From NCBI GenBank assembly GCA_041390305.1, contig JAWKQE010000029.1, positions 17,117 to 81,116 of the forward strand: a DNA stretch of 64,000 nucleotides, given 5' to 3'. This DNA is from JACKCR01 sp041390305 (lineage in GTDB: Bacteria; Eisenbacteria; RBG-16-71-46; CAIMUX01). Shown in pieces: positions 8,610 to 19,167 of this stretch (its first letter is position 1; every line of letters begins with the position of its first letter). The notes under the pieces were generated by a model. It saw nothing but the letters and a program-made list of their open reading frames with translations. It did no database searches and was not told the DNA's origin. The position numbers were made by a program, and so were the translations under genes.

Positions 8610-10480
8610 ATGAGACGGCACCGCCGTGGGATTGCGCTTTGCAGCCTCCTTTTCTCCCTCATCGGGAGCGGCTGGATGGCGGGTGGTTGTTCTGATGACT
8701 CCTCGACGGGTCCGGCCCCGGAGTCGCCCTTGCCTGCGGCTTCCTGCGCCGACTACACCGCGCTCCTCCGCCAGGACCGCGAGTTCGCGAGCAGCGGGTT
8801 CCTCGGGAGCGTGGCTGTTCGTGAAGGCATCGCATATGCGGCGGCGTCCGACGGTCTCCATGCCCTTCGCGCCAACGGAAACGAGTTCGAGGAACTAGGA
8901 CGGTTCAGCGTCTACGCCGTGGCTGTTCGGCTCCGCGGTGACTACGCGTACGTGGCGTCGGAACGAGAACTCCATTTCGTCGACCTGACGGATCCCGCGT
9001 CGCTCACCGGCGGGACCGCGCTCGAGCTGCCCTTCAGCCTCCGCCACCTCGAGATCGGGTCACGCTACGGAGTTGCGGCGGGGCTCAACGAGTTCGTGGT
9101 CCTCGACTTCTTCTCGCCTCAGGAACCGTCCGTCGTCTCCACGACCGACCTCGGCGTCGTGGGAATCTACGATCTCGAACTCTCGGGAAATACACTCTTC
9201 CTCGCGACGGATACCGGTCTCCGGATCTATGACCTGTCGGATCGGGCGCACCCCGAAGAGGTCACGCGAGTCGGATCCGATCCAGTCGAGTCCGCCATGC
9301 TCCAAGGCGATCTGCTCGCGCTTGCCGTTTCCGGTCGAGGCGTGGCGACCCTGGACGTTTCGGATCCGCTGGACCCGACCGAACTCGCCGCGGCCGGGCC
9401 GGAGCTGGAGGAAGTGGCCGCGGTTGCGCTCACGGGCGATCGGGTCTACCTCGGGGCTCATGGTGGCGTCTATGTGTACTCTCACGATTCCGGTCGGCAC
9501 CTCGTCGAACTTGGGTTTGCGGCGACTGGCGAAGGGTTTCCGACGGAATGGCTCCGGGACGGAGACGATCTCTACCTCGCAAACGGAAGCCTCCGCGTCT
9601 TTCGCGAAGGGGAATCCCGCGGCAGTGAGCCTCTCGCTCTTCCGAACGATCTCGACTTCGTGCTCGTGGCCGGCGATCTCCTCGTCTCCGCGGTGTCGAA
9701 TCGCGTCGTAGGCTACGACCTCTCCACACCGCAGGCGCTCCGGGAGTCGTTCTCATTCGAAGTGGGCGCGCCGATCGGGCAGCTCGCGTTCGACGGGGGG
9801 GCGCTCTGGGTCGGGACGCGGAGCGCGCTCGAAGAGTGGCTCGTCGACGGTGACACGATCACGTCCGGTCGCGTCCTGGAGATCGGGCCGCCGATCGATG
9901 CCGTCACCACCGGTGGGGGCTTTGTCTACGTCTCGACTGCGACGGAGCTGGCCGTCGTCGATCCTTCGGGGCCGGAGCTGGAGGTGGTTGGCCATGTGCC
10001 GACGGCGTGGCTCGGTGGGGAGCTCGTGGCCGCGGACGATGTCGTCTATGTGTCGAGGAATCAGTGGGGATTCCAGGCCTTCGACGTTTCGAACCCCGAG
10101 GCGCCCGCCTTGCTCGGCAGTCGGGGCTTCACGCCGAACCCAACGGCGGTCTCCGTGTCCAGTGACGGTCGGGCGGCCGCCGTCGCGGTCGGTAGCGAAC
10201 TCCGATTCGTGGACCCGCACCATCCAGACGGCGTCGTGGACGTGGACTCCGCGATCCTACCCTTCCGCATCTCGGATCTGGCCTCTTCGGGAGGTACGTC
10301 TACGTCGCTACGCCTCATGGAATCGACGTGCTGGAACTCACAGAGGTCGGGGACGCCCGCCGGATTGCGGGGATGCCGTGGCCGGCTGGGTTCAGCGCCG
10401 GAAGGCTCTACGCCGACGAGCACCATCTCATCGTGGTCGCGTCCGAAGGCGTCGCCCGGTTTCCGTCCCACTGTGAGTGA
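8610..10480 (+). CDS. Beta-propeller lipoprotein with LVIVD-like repeats, one frameshift
   Basis: ATG 8610 follows GGAGG. The signal peptide ends in a lipobox (M-A-G-G-C) followed by S-D-D-S-S-T-G-P. The remaining 590 or so residues are tandem beta-propeller blades with repeating patterns such as D-Y-A-Y-V-A, L-H-F-V-D-L-T-D-P, L-R-I-Y-D-L-S-D, V-A-T-L-D-V-S-D-P and F-Q-A-F-D-V-S-N-P-E-A-P, the LVIVD signature. A frame change near 10293 is needed. The continuation R-Y-V-Y-V-A-T-P-H-G-I-D-V-L-E-L is a further blade and ends at TGA 10478-10480. LVIVD proteins are surface or periplasmic; ligands are mostly unknown. Confidence 0.8.
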
Positions 10481-10487
10481 GTCCGTC

Positions 10488-11060
10488 CTACGCGTCGTCC
10501 TCGGCGAGCTCGGTGAAGAGCCACGCCCGCGCGAACTCCCAGTCGCGCTGGACGGTCTTGGACGACACGCCAAGTACGGCGCCTGCTTCTTCCAGGGTCA
10601 GCCCCGCGAAGTAGAGCAGCTCCACGACCTGCGCCTTCCGACGATCGTTCGACTCGAGCCTGGCCAACGCGCGGTCCAGCTCGACGAGATCGACCGGAGG
10701 CTGCTTCGAGGGGAGGCTGTCCGACAGAGGCACCTTCTCGGAGCCCGCCCCGCGCTTCAGCGCACCTCGACGCCTTGCGTAGTCGACGAGGACGCGACGC
10801 ATCATGGTGGAGGCGAGGGAGATGATGTGTGCGCCGTTCTCCGGGCGGAACCGATCCTGGTTGGCTAGGCGCAGGAAGGCCTCGTGGGCGAGGGCGGTGG
10901 GCCGGAGTGTGTAGGCGTCTCTTTCGCCGCGGAGGAGGTAGGCGGCGAGAGCCCGGAGGTCTTCGTAGACCAGCGGGAGGAGCCCGCTCAGATCCCGAGG
11001 TTCGTCGACGGTCGCGCGTGCGACGACATCGCGAACGAACTCCTCGATCTGTGCGTTCAT
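10488..11060 (-). CDS. ECF-type RNA polymerase sigma factor (TIGR02999-like)
   Basis: A protein of 190 residues from ATG 11060. Region 2 shows L-P-L-V-Y-E-D-L-R-A-L-A-A-Y and T-A-L-A-H-E-A-F-L-R-L, then M-R-R-V-L-V-D-Y-A-R-R-R. Region 4 shows L-L-Y-F-A-G-L-T-L-E-E-A-G-A-V-L-G-V-S followed by V-Q-R-D-W. This matches the Sig-70 X6 / ECF sigma family (TIGR02999, PF07638) that is abundant beside Ser/Thr kinases. It converges with the lipoprotein gene, with 7 bp between the stops. No kinase or anti-sigma gene is directly adjacent; the second such sigma factor and a kinase lie 1.2-5 kb upstream. Confidence 0.85.
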   Translation of the reverse strand: MNAQIEEFVRDVVARATVDEPRDLSGLLPLVYEDLRALAAYLLRGERDAYTLRPTALAHEAFLRLANQDRFRPENGAHIISLASTMMRRVLVDYARRRGALKRGAGSEKVPLSDSLPSKQPPVDLVELDRALARLESNDRRKAQVVELLYFAGLTLEEAGAVLGVSSKTVQRDWEFARAWLFTELAEDDA

Positions 11061-11322
11061 CTGCCCGCTCAACGTGCTGCTCCGTGCTCCTTTGGCTCCT
11101 GTCGACTCGAGGAGCGTCCTCCAGATGATTTTCGACCGCCGCGCGGGGCTGCTCAACCCATACCTTGTGGCGCGAAGAATGTGTCCTCCTCGACAACACT
11201 CTGCATACCAATCAGATACGGGATCCCGGCTGGAGCTGCTCGAGTCGGGCAAGTGCAGGCCGAGTAAGCGGTTACGGGGTGAGCCGAGCCGGGAGGCACA
11301 TTTGTCGATCCACCCTGCGTCG

Positions 11323-12219
11323 TCAGCCCCGGCGGCGACGCGGCGGCCGCGTCGTGCCCATGTAGATCGCACCCAGTGCCAGGCCCGCCCCGAGCCACTC
11401 CGTCCAGCCCGTCGGTCGTCCGAAGAAGAGGATATCCCAGACGAAGGACAGGGTCGGCTGAAGGAGCAGGATGAGGCCGGCCCGGAAGGTCGGGATGGCT
11501 GGGAGTCCCTGGCTGATGAGGATCCAGCCCAAGGCCTGGCATAGGACTCCGTAGCCCACCATCGACAGAAGCGTCGGGCCGCCGGTCAGGCGGAGGGATT
11601 CGCCCTCGGTCAGCGCGCCGATGCCCATGGCGGCGGCGGTCACGAGGGAGATGGTCGTGAGTGTCGCGGCGGGGCTGGTGCGAACGGGACGCCGCTGGGA
11701 GCGCTGGTACACGATCACGTAGCTGGCGTAGGCGAAGGCAGTGCAGAGGCCGAGGACCACGCCGATCCGCGCTTCGGCGGGTAGGGCGGACCAGTTGACG
11801 CCGACGAGCAGGAAGAGACCGAGGAGAGCCAGGGGAAGCGAGACGGCGAACCTAAGTCCCGGCCGTTCCCTGTGGACGATGATCCCGTAGGCGGCGAGGA
11901 CGAATGCCTGGAAGTTGCCGAGGATGGTGGCGAGGCCGGGGCCGACGTAGTGGATGGACTGATGCCAGAGCCGGAGGTCCAGAGCGAAGAGAAGGCCGCC
12001 AGCGGCGGCGAAGCCGAACGGAGCGAGCCCTCTCCAGAGCCGCTCCCTGCGGACGGCCACGTACGCGAGGAGAGCCAGTGCGCCGAAGAACGTCCGATAG
12101 AAGCCCGCGGTCATCGGGCCCACGTCGGCCACCCGCACGAAGACCGGCGAAAAGCTGATGATGATCGCGCCGATCACGACGAGGAGAGTCGGCGAGGTAC
12201 GGGATGGGTCTGTGCGCAT
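11323..12219 (-). CDS. EamA/DMT-superfamily transporter
   Basis: A protein of 298 residues with about ten hydrophobic segments in two EamA repeats. The first runs from L-L-V-V-I-G-A-I-I-I-S-F-S-P-V-F-V-R and the second from G-V-V-L-G-L-C-T-A-F-A-Y-A-S-Y. The C-terminus is a positively charged R-P-P-R-R-R-R-G, as expected on the cytoplasmic side. It is an inner-membrane exporter of small metabolites or amino acids by family; the substrate is not predictable. It lies 40 bp downstream of a sigma factor on the same strand and might be co-transcribed. Confidence 0.8.
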   Translation of the reverse strand: MRTDPSRTSPTLLVVIGAIIISFSPVFVRVADVGPMTAGFYRTFFGALALLAYVAVRRERLWRGLAPFGFAAAGGLLFALDLRLWHQSIHYVGPGLATILGNFQAFVLAAYGIIVHRERPGLRFAVSLPLALLGLFLLVGVNWSALPAEARIGVVLGLCTAFAYASYVIVYQRSQRRPVRTSPAATLTTISLVTAAAMGIGALTEGESLRLTGGPTLLSMVGYGVLCQALGWILISQGLPAIPTFRAGLILLLQPTLSFVWDILFFGRPTGWTEWLGAGLALGAIYMGTTRPPRRRRG

Positions 12220-12258
12220 CGCGCCAGTCTAGCAGGCTGCGGCAAGATCCCTCGTCGA

Positions 12259-12894
12259 CTAGGGCAATACGGCTCCGTTCCAGGTATCCGGATCGATGCG
12301 GCTGGTCTCGTGGTGGAGCCAGACTCTGGCCAGGCTCCAGTCGAGCTTGACCGTGGCCGGACTGATTCCCAGCGTTTGTGCCGTCTCTTCGATGGTCAGC
12401 CCGGCGAAGTAGCGCAGCTTCACGATCTCGGCTCGCCGTGGATGCTCACCCTCGAGCTTCTCGAGCGCTACGTTGAGTGCGAGAACACGCTTCCCGCACT
12501 CCAGCGCAAGCGCTGCGGACTCTTCGTAGGGAACGCGCTCGACGTCACGGCCGTGCTTCTCGCGGCCCACGCGCCTGGCCCGCTCGACCAGGATCCGCCG
12601 CATCGCCTCCGCCGCCGCACCGAAGAAATGGCGTCGATTCTCCCACTGGACGTCGGGGGAGCGGACCAGCCGGAGGTAGGCCTCGTGGACCAGGGCGGTC
12701 GGCTGGAGGGTGTGGTCCGAGGGCTCGTTCCGCATCTTCTGGTAGGCCAGACGCCGAAGCGAGGAGTAGACGAGGGGCAGGATTTGCTCTTCGGCACCGG
12801 GATCCCCGTTCGACGCGGACCGGAGGAGTCGCGTCAGCTCCACATGGCCAGGCTCCTCGTTCCAGGGGCCGGAGGCGGTTTTGTCGGGACTCAT
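12259..12894 (-). CDS. ECF-type RNA polymerase sigma factor paired with a Ser/Thr kinase
   Basis: A protein of 211 residues. Region 2 has L-P-L-V-Y-S-S-L-R-R-L-A-Y-Q-K-M and T-A-L-V-H-E-A-Y-L-R-L, then M-R-R-I-L-V-E-R-A-R-R. Region 4 has L-R-Y-F-A-G-L-T-I-E-E-T-A-Q-T-L-G-I-S and V-K-L-D-W-S-L-A-R-V-W-L. It is a second TIGR02999-like member, about 86 bp downstream of the kinase-FGE gene in the same direction. Sigma factors of this type are commonly encoded next to such kinases, and phosphorylation of the sigma factor is the presumed link. That is inference here. Confidence 0.85.
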   Translation of the reverse strand: MSPDKTASGPWNEEPGHVELTRLLRSASNGDPGAEEQILPLVYSSLRRLAYQKMRNEPSDHTLQPTALVHEAYLRLVRSPDVQWENRRHFFGAAAEAMRRILVERARRVGREKHGRDVERVPYEESAALALECGKRVLALNVALEKLEGEHPRRAEIVKLRYFAGLTIEETAQTLGISPATVKLDWSLARVWLHHETSRIDPDTWNGAVLP

Positions 12895-12980
12895 GTGCAG
12901 GCTCCGATAGGTGTTTCTGGGCCCCGTGGCATCCGGGGGTTCTCAGAGTGATCCGACCCCAATGCTCATGCGCCGCTTTG

Positions 12981-15742
12981 TCATGGATTGGCTGGTTCTT
13001 TCTTCGCGGACTGGTCGTTCGGTGATGACTCGTCCACGCCGGCAAGGGTGGTGCGGTGGTCGAGGGCGCGGGCCGGGCGCATTCCCACGTCGAAGCTCTT
13101 CCCGCGTTCCAATCCGACGCGGCGTGCCACCCGCGGGGGTAGTTGTACGAGCAGCCGCGGAAGACTCCGTTTTCGCTGTCGGTCTCGAGTCGCAGTCCGT
13201 CGCTCGGCCGGGTCGGGAGATCGTAGGCGCCTGGGTTGTCGAGGACCCACTCCCAGACGTTCCCGAGAACGTCGTAGAAGCCGAACGGGTTGGGAGCGAA
13301 GACTCCCACGGGCGAGGTATGCGCGTAACCGTCGTCGCAGTCGTCCCAGAAATCCCGGTAGGGCTCGATTGCGTGGAGCCTCTGATCGGCGATGTTCTCC
13401 TTTCCATAGATCGCCGCGATCTCGACGCCCGCCCAGGTGGGGCCGGTCGTGCCCGCCCGTGCGGCGTACTCCCATTGCGCCTCCGTCGGCAGTGTCAGAC
13501 CGAGTTTTCGGGTCGTTTCCATGGCGTCGTACCAGGTCAGGTTCTCGACGGGGTGGCGGAGTGTGTGGAGTTCGCCATACAGACTATCCCCGGCTGCACC
13601 GGTGCTCGGGTTCGTCACGTTGACGGACAACCACTGCCATTGAGTCGTCTCGTACTTCGAGAGGAAGAACGCCTCGCCGATCCGGACCGTATCGAGTGGA
13701 GCCTCTCCCGGTCTCGACAGTGTGTCGACGAAGGGAGAGCCGAGCGGCCGTTCCGCCGTCGGGGGCAGGGACCCCATGATCGCGTCCGCGGCCGGCAGGA
13801 GGACGAAGACCATTCCGGTCGAGTCTGACAGCACCAACTGGCCGGCCTCGTTCCGCACCGGCGGGGTCCCGGACTGGAGGTGGGCGAACTCCCAGAATCC
13901 CGTCACGGGGTCCGGTCCCAGCGGGACGAGACCGATCTGTGGTGAGATCTCGAGTCCCTCGTAGCGTGGGGAGCGCTCTGGATCCCGTATGGCTTCGATC
14001 GCAGCGGACCAGTCGCCCGCGGCATCGATGAGGGAGCGTTGCTCGACCGTTCGGGCGAACGCGATCCGTCGCTCCATCTCCGGGATCGCGCCTTTCGTCT
14101 CGTTCGCGAACTCCTGGAGTGCGGGGACGAGTGCGGAGAGGAGACGGTACTCCAGTTGGTCCGTCGGATCCTCGAAGCGCAGAGTCCCATCGTCTCGAGG
14201 TCGTCCTCGCGTCTCGAGCGCCCGCAGACGCTCCTCGTGGATCGGGAGTCGGCGGACGAGGCTCGGACTCTGACCGGCGAGCCACGCTTCCATGGCTGGG
14301 ACGTTCTCCGGGTAGGCCGGCCAGATGCGGGCGGCTTCTTCGATCGCCTGCTCGAGCACGATCTTGTCCGACAGGCGCACGATGTCGTCTCGTTGCGCCT
14401 GCGCGATCCGCATGGTCTTTCGGTTCTCGAGGTAGAGGTACGTACTCGTGACCATTCCCGCGGTCAGCGCGAGCAGGATCGCAGTGAGCGTGGCGAAGGG
14501 ACCCTTGTTCTTCCGTACGGCTTTCTGCAGTCGGTAGCCCAGTGTTGGAGCACGGGCGGTGACAGGTTCACCGGCGAAGTGGCGGCGGATGTCGGCAGTC
14601 AGTTCCGACGTGCTCGGATAGCGCCGATCCGGATCCGACTCGAGGCACTTGAGGACGATCGCATCGAGATCACCTCGGATCAGTCGTCGCAGCCGCGTCG
14701 AGTCCGTTCCGCGATTGCTCGCGACTGCCTCGAACGCACCCGACGATTCCGAGATGACTCCGCTCGGGCTCCGTGGCACTCCCGCGAGGACACGTGGGGA
14801 GAGACGCTCGAACCTCCTCGTCGTGGTCGAGCGGGTATGGATGGCGGATGGAAGCGTTCCGACGAGGAGTTCGTAGAGGAGCACGCCGAGGGCGTAGATG
14901 TCGCTTCGAGTGTCGATCGTGCCGAGCGGGTCCGCCTGCTCGGGGCTCATGTGGCCGGGAGTACCGATCGCCATTCCATGGTGAGTGTGTACCGTGTCGT
15001 CCGAGAGCGACGCTTCTATCGCCTTGGCCACGCCGAAGTCGATGATCTTCGGAGTGGGCGCGGTCTCCTCGACGACGAGGATGTTGGATGGCTTGAGGTC
15101 ACGGTGCACGATGCCACGCTGATGGGCATGCTGCACGGCGTCACAGATACGGATGAAGAGGTCGAGTCGCTGACGCAGGTCGAGCTTCTGACGGTCGCAG
15201 TACTCGGTCACTCTCGTTCCGTCGACGTACTCCATCACGAAGTACGGACGTCCGGACTCGGTCGCACCCGCGTCATGGACCTTCGCGATTCCGGAGTGGC
15301 TCATGAGGGCGAGAGCCTGACGCTCCCGTTCGAAGCGCAGAACGACCTCTTCGGTGTCCATTCCCAGCTTGATCACCTTGAGTGCGACGCGACGGCGGAT
15401 CGGGGACTCCTGATGAGCGAGGTAGACCGCGCCCATACCGCCTTCGCCGATCCGACGCTCGATCCGGTACGGACCGACGTGGACGCCTGGCGCGAACTCC
15501 TCGGCCGGAGCCAAACCATCGTCGACGGAGGCCAGGGGGGCGAAGTCGGGTGCCTCCAGGAAGTCCCCGATTTCGTCGAGGTCGCGCAGGAGCTCGAGCA
15601 GCTCATCCCGAAGGTCCGGGTCGTCCGCCGCTTCGCGCTCTACGGCCTGGGCCCGTTGTTCCGGGGGGAGGTCCAGCACGCGGGAGAAGACGAGCTCGGA
15701 GCGTGACGGGACCGGTTCGGGCGTCTCGGTACGTTCGTCCAT
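12981..15742 (-). CDS. Membrane Ser/Thr protein kinase fused to an FGE-sulfatase-like domain, one frameshift
   Basis: ATG 15742 is chosen over an upstream TTG at 15769. An N-terminal helical segment (1-85) precedes a kinase domain. The domain has G-E-G-G-M-G (99-104), catalytic Lys122 in V-A-L-K-V-I-K, H-R-D-L-K-P-S-N (213-220), D-F-G (235-237) and M-S-P-E. A transmembrane helix (F-A-T-L-T-A-I-L-L-A-L-T-A-G-M-V) follows near residue 420. Then come a helical stalk with two related modules and a C-terminal domain of about 280 residues. That domain has F-F-L-S-K-Y-E-T-T-Q-W-Q-W, L-P-T-E-A-Q-W-E-Y-A-A-R-A-G, G-N-V-W-E-W-V-L-D-N and R-G-C-S-Y-N-Y, the formylglycine-generating-enzyme (FGE/SUMF1) fold. 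A frame change near 13098 restores V-G-M-R-P-A-R-A-L and the stop at 12981. The FGE-like part is likely an extracytoplasmic sensor rather than an enzyme. Confidence 0.85.
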
Positions 15743-15935
15743 ACGGCTCCGGTCTCCACGCTCGTACAAACCGCGATGAGGATTCGCGGACGACTCGGTG
15801 ATGCTATCCCCCGAACCCTAGCACAATGCGCATGCAGGAGACGCGCCGGACACGGAGACGGAGCCCGACTCGTCGAGCTCCCGACCGTGTGACGAAGAAC
15901 TCGGTGTTCTCTTCGACCCCCCGGGTGTCGTTCTC

Positions 15936-17839
15936 CTAGAGTCCCTCGGTCTGCAGGGCCTTTCCGATCTGGCGGCGGCTGAGCGACTCCTGGATCTCGT
16001 CCAGGATCTTCGGGTCGTCGATCGTGGAAGGAACGATCACGTTCTCCTTGTCCGCGACCTCCCGGATCGTCTTCCGCAGGATCTTTCCGGAGCGCGTCTT
16101 GGGGAGCCGCTTCACGATGACGTTCTGCCGGAAGCAGGCGATCGGGCCGATCTGTGTCCGGATCTTGTCCACGAGTTCCGCTTCGAGGTCGTGTTCGTCG
16201 ATCTTGGCGCCGTCCTTGAGGACGACGAGGCCGATCGGTACCTGACCCTTGAGATCGTCGTCGATACCGACGACCGCACACTCGGCGACGGCGTCGTGTC
16301 CTCCGATGATCTCCTCCATCTCGCCCGTGGAGAGACGGTGACCCGCGACGTTGATGACGTCGTCCACTCGTCCCATGATGAAGACGTAGCCGTCCTCGTC
16401 CTTGTAGCCGCCGTCTCCTGTGAGGTAGTAGCCCTCGTACTCGGAGAGGTAGGAACTCTCGAACCGGTCATCGTCGTTCCAGAGCGTGGGCAGGCATCCC
16501 GGCGGCATCGGGAGGCGGATGGCGACGTTGCCTTGTTCGTCGGCCGGGAGTTCCCGGCCGTCGGGGTCGAGGATCCGAACATCGTAGCCGGGGATCGGCA
16601 TGGTGGCGGATCCGACCTTCGTCTCGAACAGCTCGAGCCCGGCCAGGATTGCCGGCGATCGGTCAAGCCTGTCTCCGTCTGCCACCAGTGGTCGATGACG
16701 GGTACGTCCATGATCCGGTTGAGCCAACGGTACGTGGGTGGATCGAGTCTCTCTCCGGCCAGGAACAGGTACTTCAGGCAGCTGATGTCGTGCGCGTCGC
16801 GGAGGATGGCTTCCGGGTCTTCCTTCTTGATCGCGCGGAACGCGGTCGGAGCCGTGAAGAACGTCTTCACACGGTGGTCTGCGATCACACGCCAGAACGC
16901 GCCCGCGTCCGGAGTACGGATCGGCTTGCCCTCGTACAGGATCGAGGTGCATCCCTGGATGAGTGGTCCATAGACGATGTAGGAGTGACCGACGACCCAA
17001 CCGACGTCGGAGCCGGCCCAGAACACCTCGCCGGGATGCGTGTCGTAGACGACGTCCATGCTGAACTTCATGGCGACCGCGTGTCCGCCGTTGTCCCGCA
17101 CGATTCCCTTCGGCTTTCCGGTCGTTCCCGACGTATAGAGCACATAGAGCGGGTCCGTGGCGTCGAGTTCCACCGCCTCGACCGGGTCCGCGTCCTCGAC
17201 CTCTCTCCAGTAGTGATCCCGGCCCGGGACCTTTTCGCACTCGAGCATCGGCCGTTCCTTGACGACCACGTGGGCCGGCTTGTGGGTGGCGAGCTCGATC
17301 GCCTCGTCGAGAAGCGGCTTGTACGGCAGGAGGTTCTTGAACTCGATCCCGCACGTCGCGCTGATCATCGCCTTCGGCTTGGCGTCGTCGATCCGGATCG
17401 CGAGTTCGTGGGGAGCGAAATCCGCCGAAGACGACCGAGTGGACGACACCCAGCCGGGCGCAGGCCAGCATCGCGATCACCGCCTCCGGAATCATCGGCA
17501 TGTAGAGGACGGCGGTGTCCCCTTCTCGAGTCAAGCCGGCGGAGACCACCCGCGAAGCGAGGCCGATCGAGCTGCGTAGGTGTAGGTCTCCTTCGTGTTC
17601 GTGACCGGGGAGTCGTAGACCAATGCGAGCTGGTCCCCGCGTCCTGCCGCGACGTGGTGGTCGAGGGCGAGGTAGCAGGTGTTGAGCTTGCCGCCGTGGA
17701 ACCAGCGGTAGAAGCCTCGCGCGTCCTGGGAGAGGATCATCTTCGGTTCCTCGAACCAGGCGATCTTCTTGGCCTGCTCCCCCCAGAACTGGGCGGGGCG
17801 ACGGATCGACGCTTCGTACATCTCCCGGTACGTACCCAT
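15936..17839 (-). CDS. prpE: Propionyl/acetyl-CoA synthetase, three frameshifts
   Basis: ATG 17839 follows GGGAGGAG. The reconstructed protein is about 634 residues, the size of AMP-forming acyl-CoA synthetases. The N-terminus (Y-R-E-M-Y-E-A-S-I-R-R-P-A-Q-F-W) and F-Y-R-W-F-H-G-G-K-L-N-T-C-Y fit the PrpE branch better than Acs. The core has Y-T-S-G-T-T-G-K-P-K-G, W-W-Q-T-E-T-G and Y-Y-L-T-G-D-G-G-Y, plus the C-terminal lysine loop K-T-R-S-G-K-I-L-R-K that is acetylation-regulated in the family. Frame changes lie near 17575, 17425 and 16665. Reaction: acid + ATP + CoA to acyl-CoA + AMP + PPi, allowing propionate or acetate use. Specificity is inferred from similarity recalled by eye. Confidence 0.8.
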
Positions 17840-18039
17840 GGGTCTCCTCCCGCTGAACTTGGACTGGAATACCTCTAGAATGGAGGTTGGCTCACGGGCT
17901 CGGAAAGAGGCAAGTCGGGGCTTTCCGCTACCCCGAACCCAGTTTGGCGGAGCCAAGGTCGGGCGACGGGGGCGGCTGTGTGGATGGGGCCCATGACGAT
18001 TGCCGGGCGGATGTTCGGACCGATAGGGCAGGAGGCTCA

Positions 18040-18518
18040 GTGACGAAGAAGGCGCCGGTGACTCCCGCGGTCCGACAGCTGCGTGCGGCCGGGGTCGCAT
18101 TCGAAGTCCACCTCTACGACTACGTGGAGCGAGGCGGGACGACCCATTCGGCCCAGTCCCTCGGCGTGGATGAACACATGGTCGTGAAGACGCTGGTGAT
18201 GGAGGACGACCTCGCGGCTCCTCTCATCGTCCTGATGCATGGCGATTGCGAAGTGTCGCTTCAGAAGTTGGCGAGGTTCCTCGGTGCCCGGAGAGTCACA
18301 CCCTGTGCCCCCGCGACGGCAACGAAGCACACGGGGTACCTGGTCGGTGGCACCTCTCCGTTCGGGACCAGGAAGCCTATCCCGGTCTACATGGAGGCTT
18401 CGATCGCCGATCTCCCCGGATCCTGATCAACGGAGGGAAGCGTGGGTTTCTCGTGAGTCTCGCCGTCAGCGACCTGATCGCGCTGCTGTCGCCCACGCTC
18501 GTTACCGTTGCGAACTAG
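18040..18518 (+). CDS. ybaK: YbaK/EbsC Cys-tRNA(Pro) deacylase, one frameshift
   Basis: GTG 18040 follows AGGAGG. The reconstructed protein has about 159 residues, the typical YbaK length. It includes T-P-A-V-R-Q-L-R-A-A-G-V-A-F, H-S-A-Q-S-L-G-V-D, V-V-K-T-L-V (the catalytic lysine region), T-G-Y-L-V-G-G-T-S-P-F-G and the C-terminal I-N-G-G-K-R-G-F-L-V. The break near 18412 sits at a CCCC run where one C appears missing. Without it the protein stops at D-L-P-G-S, so a homopolymer sequencing error is likely. Role: hydrolysis of mischarged Cys-tRNA(Pro) in the cytoplasm. It is divergent from the synthetase gene. Confidence 0.85.
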
Positions 18519-18579
18519 CCTCTGCCGGCGGAGATCGACGGATCGAGGCTCGTAGCGGCGCGTCGGTTCTGCGGCCGGA

Positions 18580-19102
18580 TCAGGCCGCGTTGGCCAGCAC
18601 CTCGTCGATCGATTCCAGTCCTCGCTGATCGAGGAGTTTCGAGACGTCCAGGAGGATGATCCAGTCTGCCCTCGAGCTTCCCGATTCCCGCGATGTACTG
18701 ACGCTTCCCCGACGTGACATCGACTGGAGCGGGGTCGACGACGGACTCATCGATACGCAGAACTTCTCGGTCGACCATGAAGCCGATCGTGCGGTCGCTG
18801 ATCTCGACCACGATGATCCGAGAAGGCTCGTTGCCTCGGTGCACTCCATTCCGAATCGCTGGCGGAGGTCGATGACGGGAACGATCCTGCCCCGTAAGTT
18901 GATGATGCCGAGAACTCCCGGAGGGCTCTCGGCGCCTGCGTGATCTGAGTGAGGCGGTTGATCTCCTGCACGGCCAGGATGTCCACCGCGAACTGTTCGT
19001 CTCCGACGTGGAACGTCACGAGGATTGGAGCTGGCCTGAGTCCCCGGAGATTCTGTTTCCGTCCCGCATCTCCTGGGCCGTCGACGTCTGGATTTCGGTC
19101 AT
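18580..19102 (-). pseudogene. cheW: CheW-like chemotaxis coupling protein, multiply frameshifted
   Basis: Reconstructed from ATG 19102 through four frame changes. Segments in order are M-T-E-I-Q-T-S-T-A-Q-E-M; V-T-F-H-V-G-D-E-Q-F-A-V-D-I-L with V-Q-E-I-N-R-L; G-I-I-N-L-R-G-R-I-V-P-V-I-D-L-R; I-I-V-V-E-I-S-D-R-T-I-G-F-M-V-D; and I-I-L-L-D-V-S-K-L-L. Each is a canonical CheW strand in the expected order, so all 170 or so residues can be found. CheW couples chemoreceptors to the kinase CheA. It lies directly downstream (65 bp) of a chemoreceptor gene; no CheA lies in the window. Every element of the fold survives, so error rather than decay is favoured. Confidence 0.75.
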
Positions 19103-19167
19103 GGTCCCACCTTTCAGGTGCACGCCGGAGCCCCCTTCGAGCGACGCCGGCGTGCTGTCGAGATGCG

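Noticed and set aside
14039..15706. Open reading frame of 555 codons opposite the kinase-FGE gene
   Set aside because: Antisense of the conserved kinase domain; no start signal.
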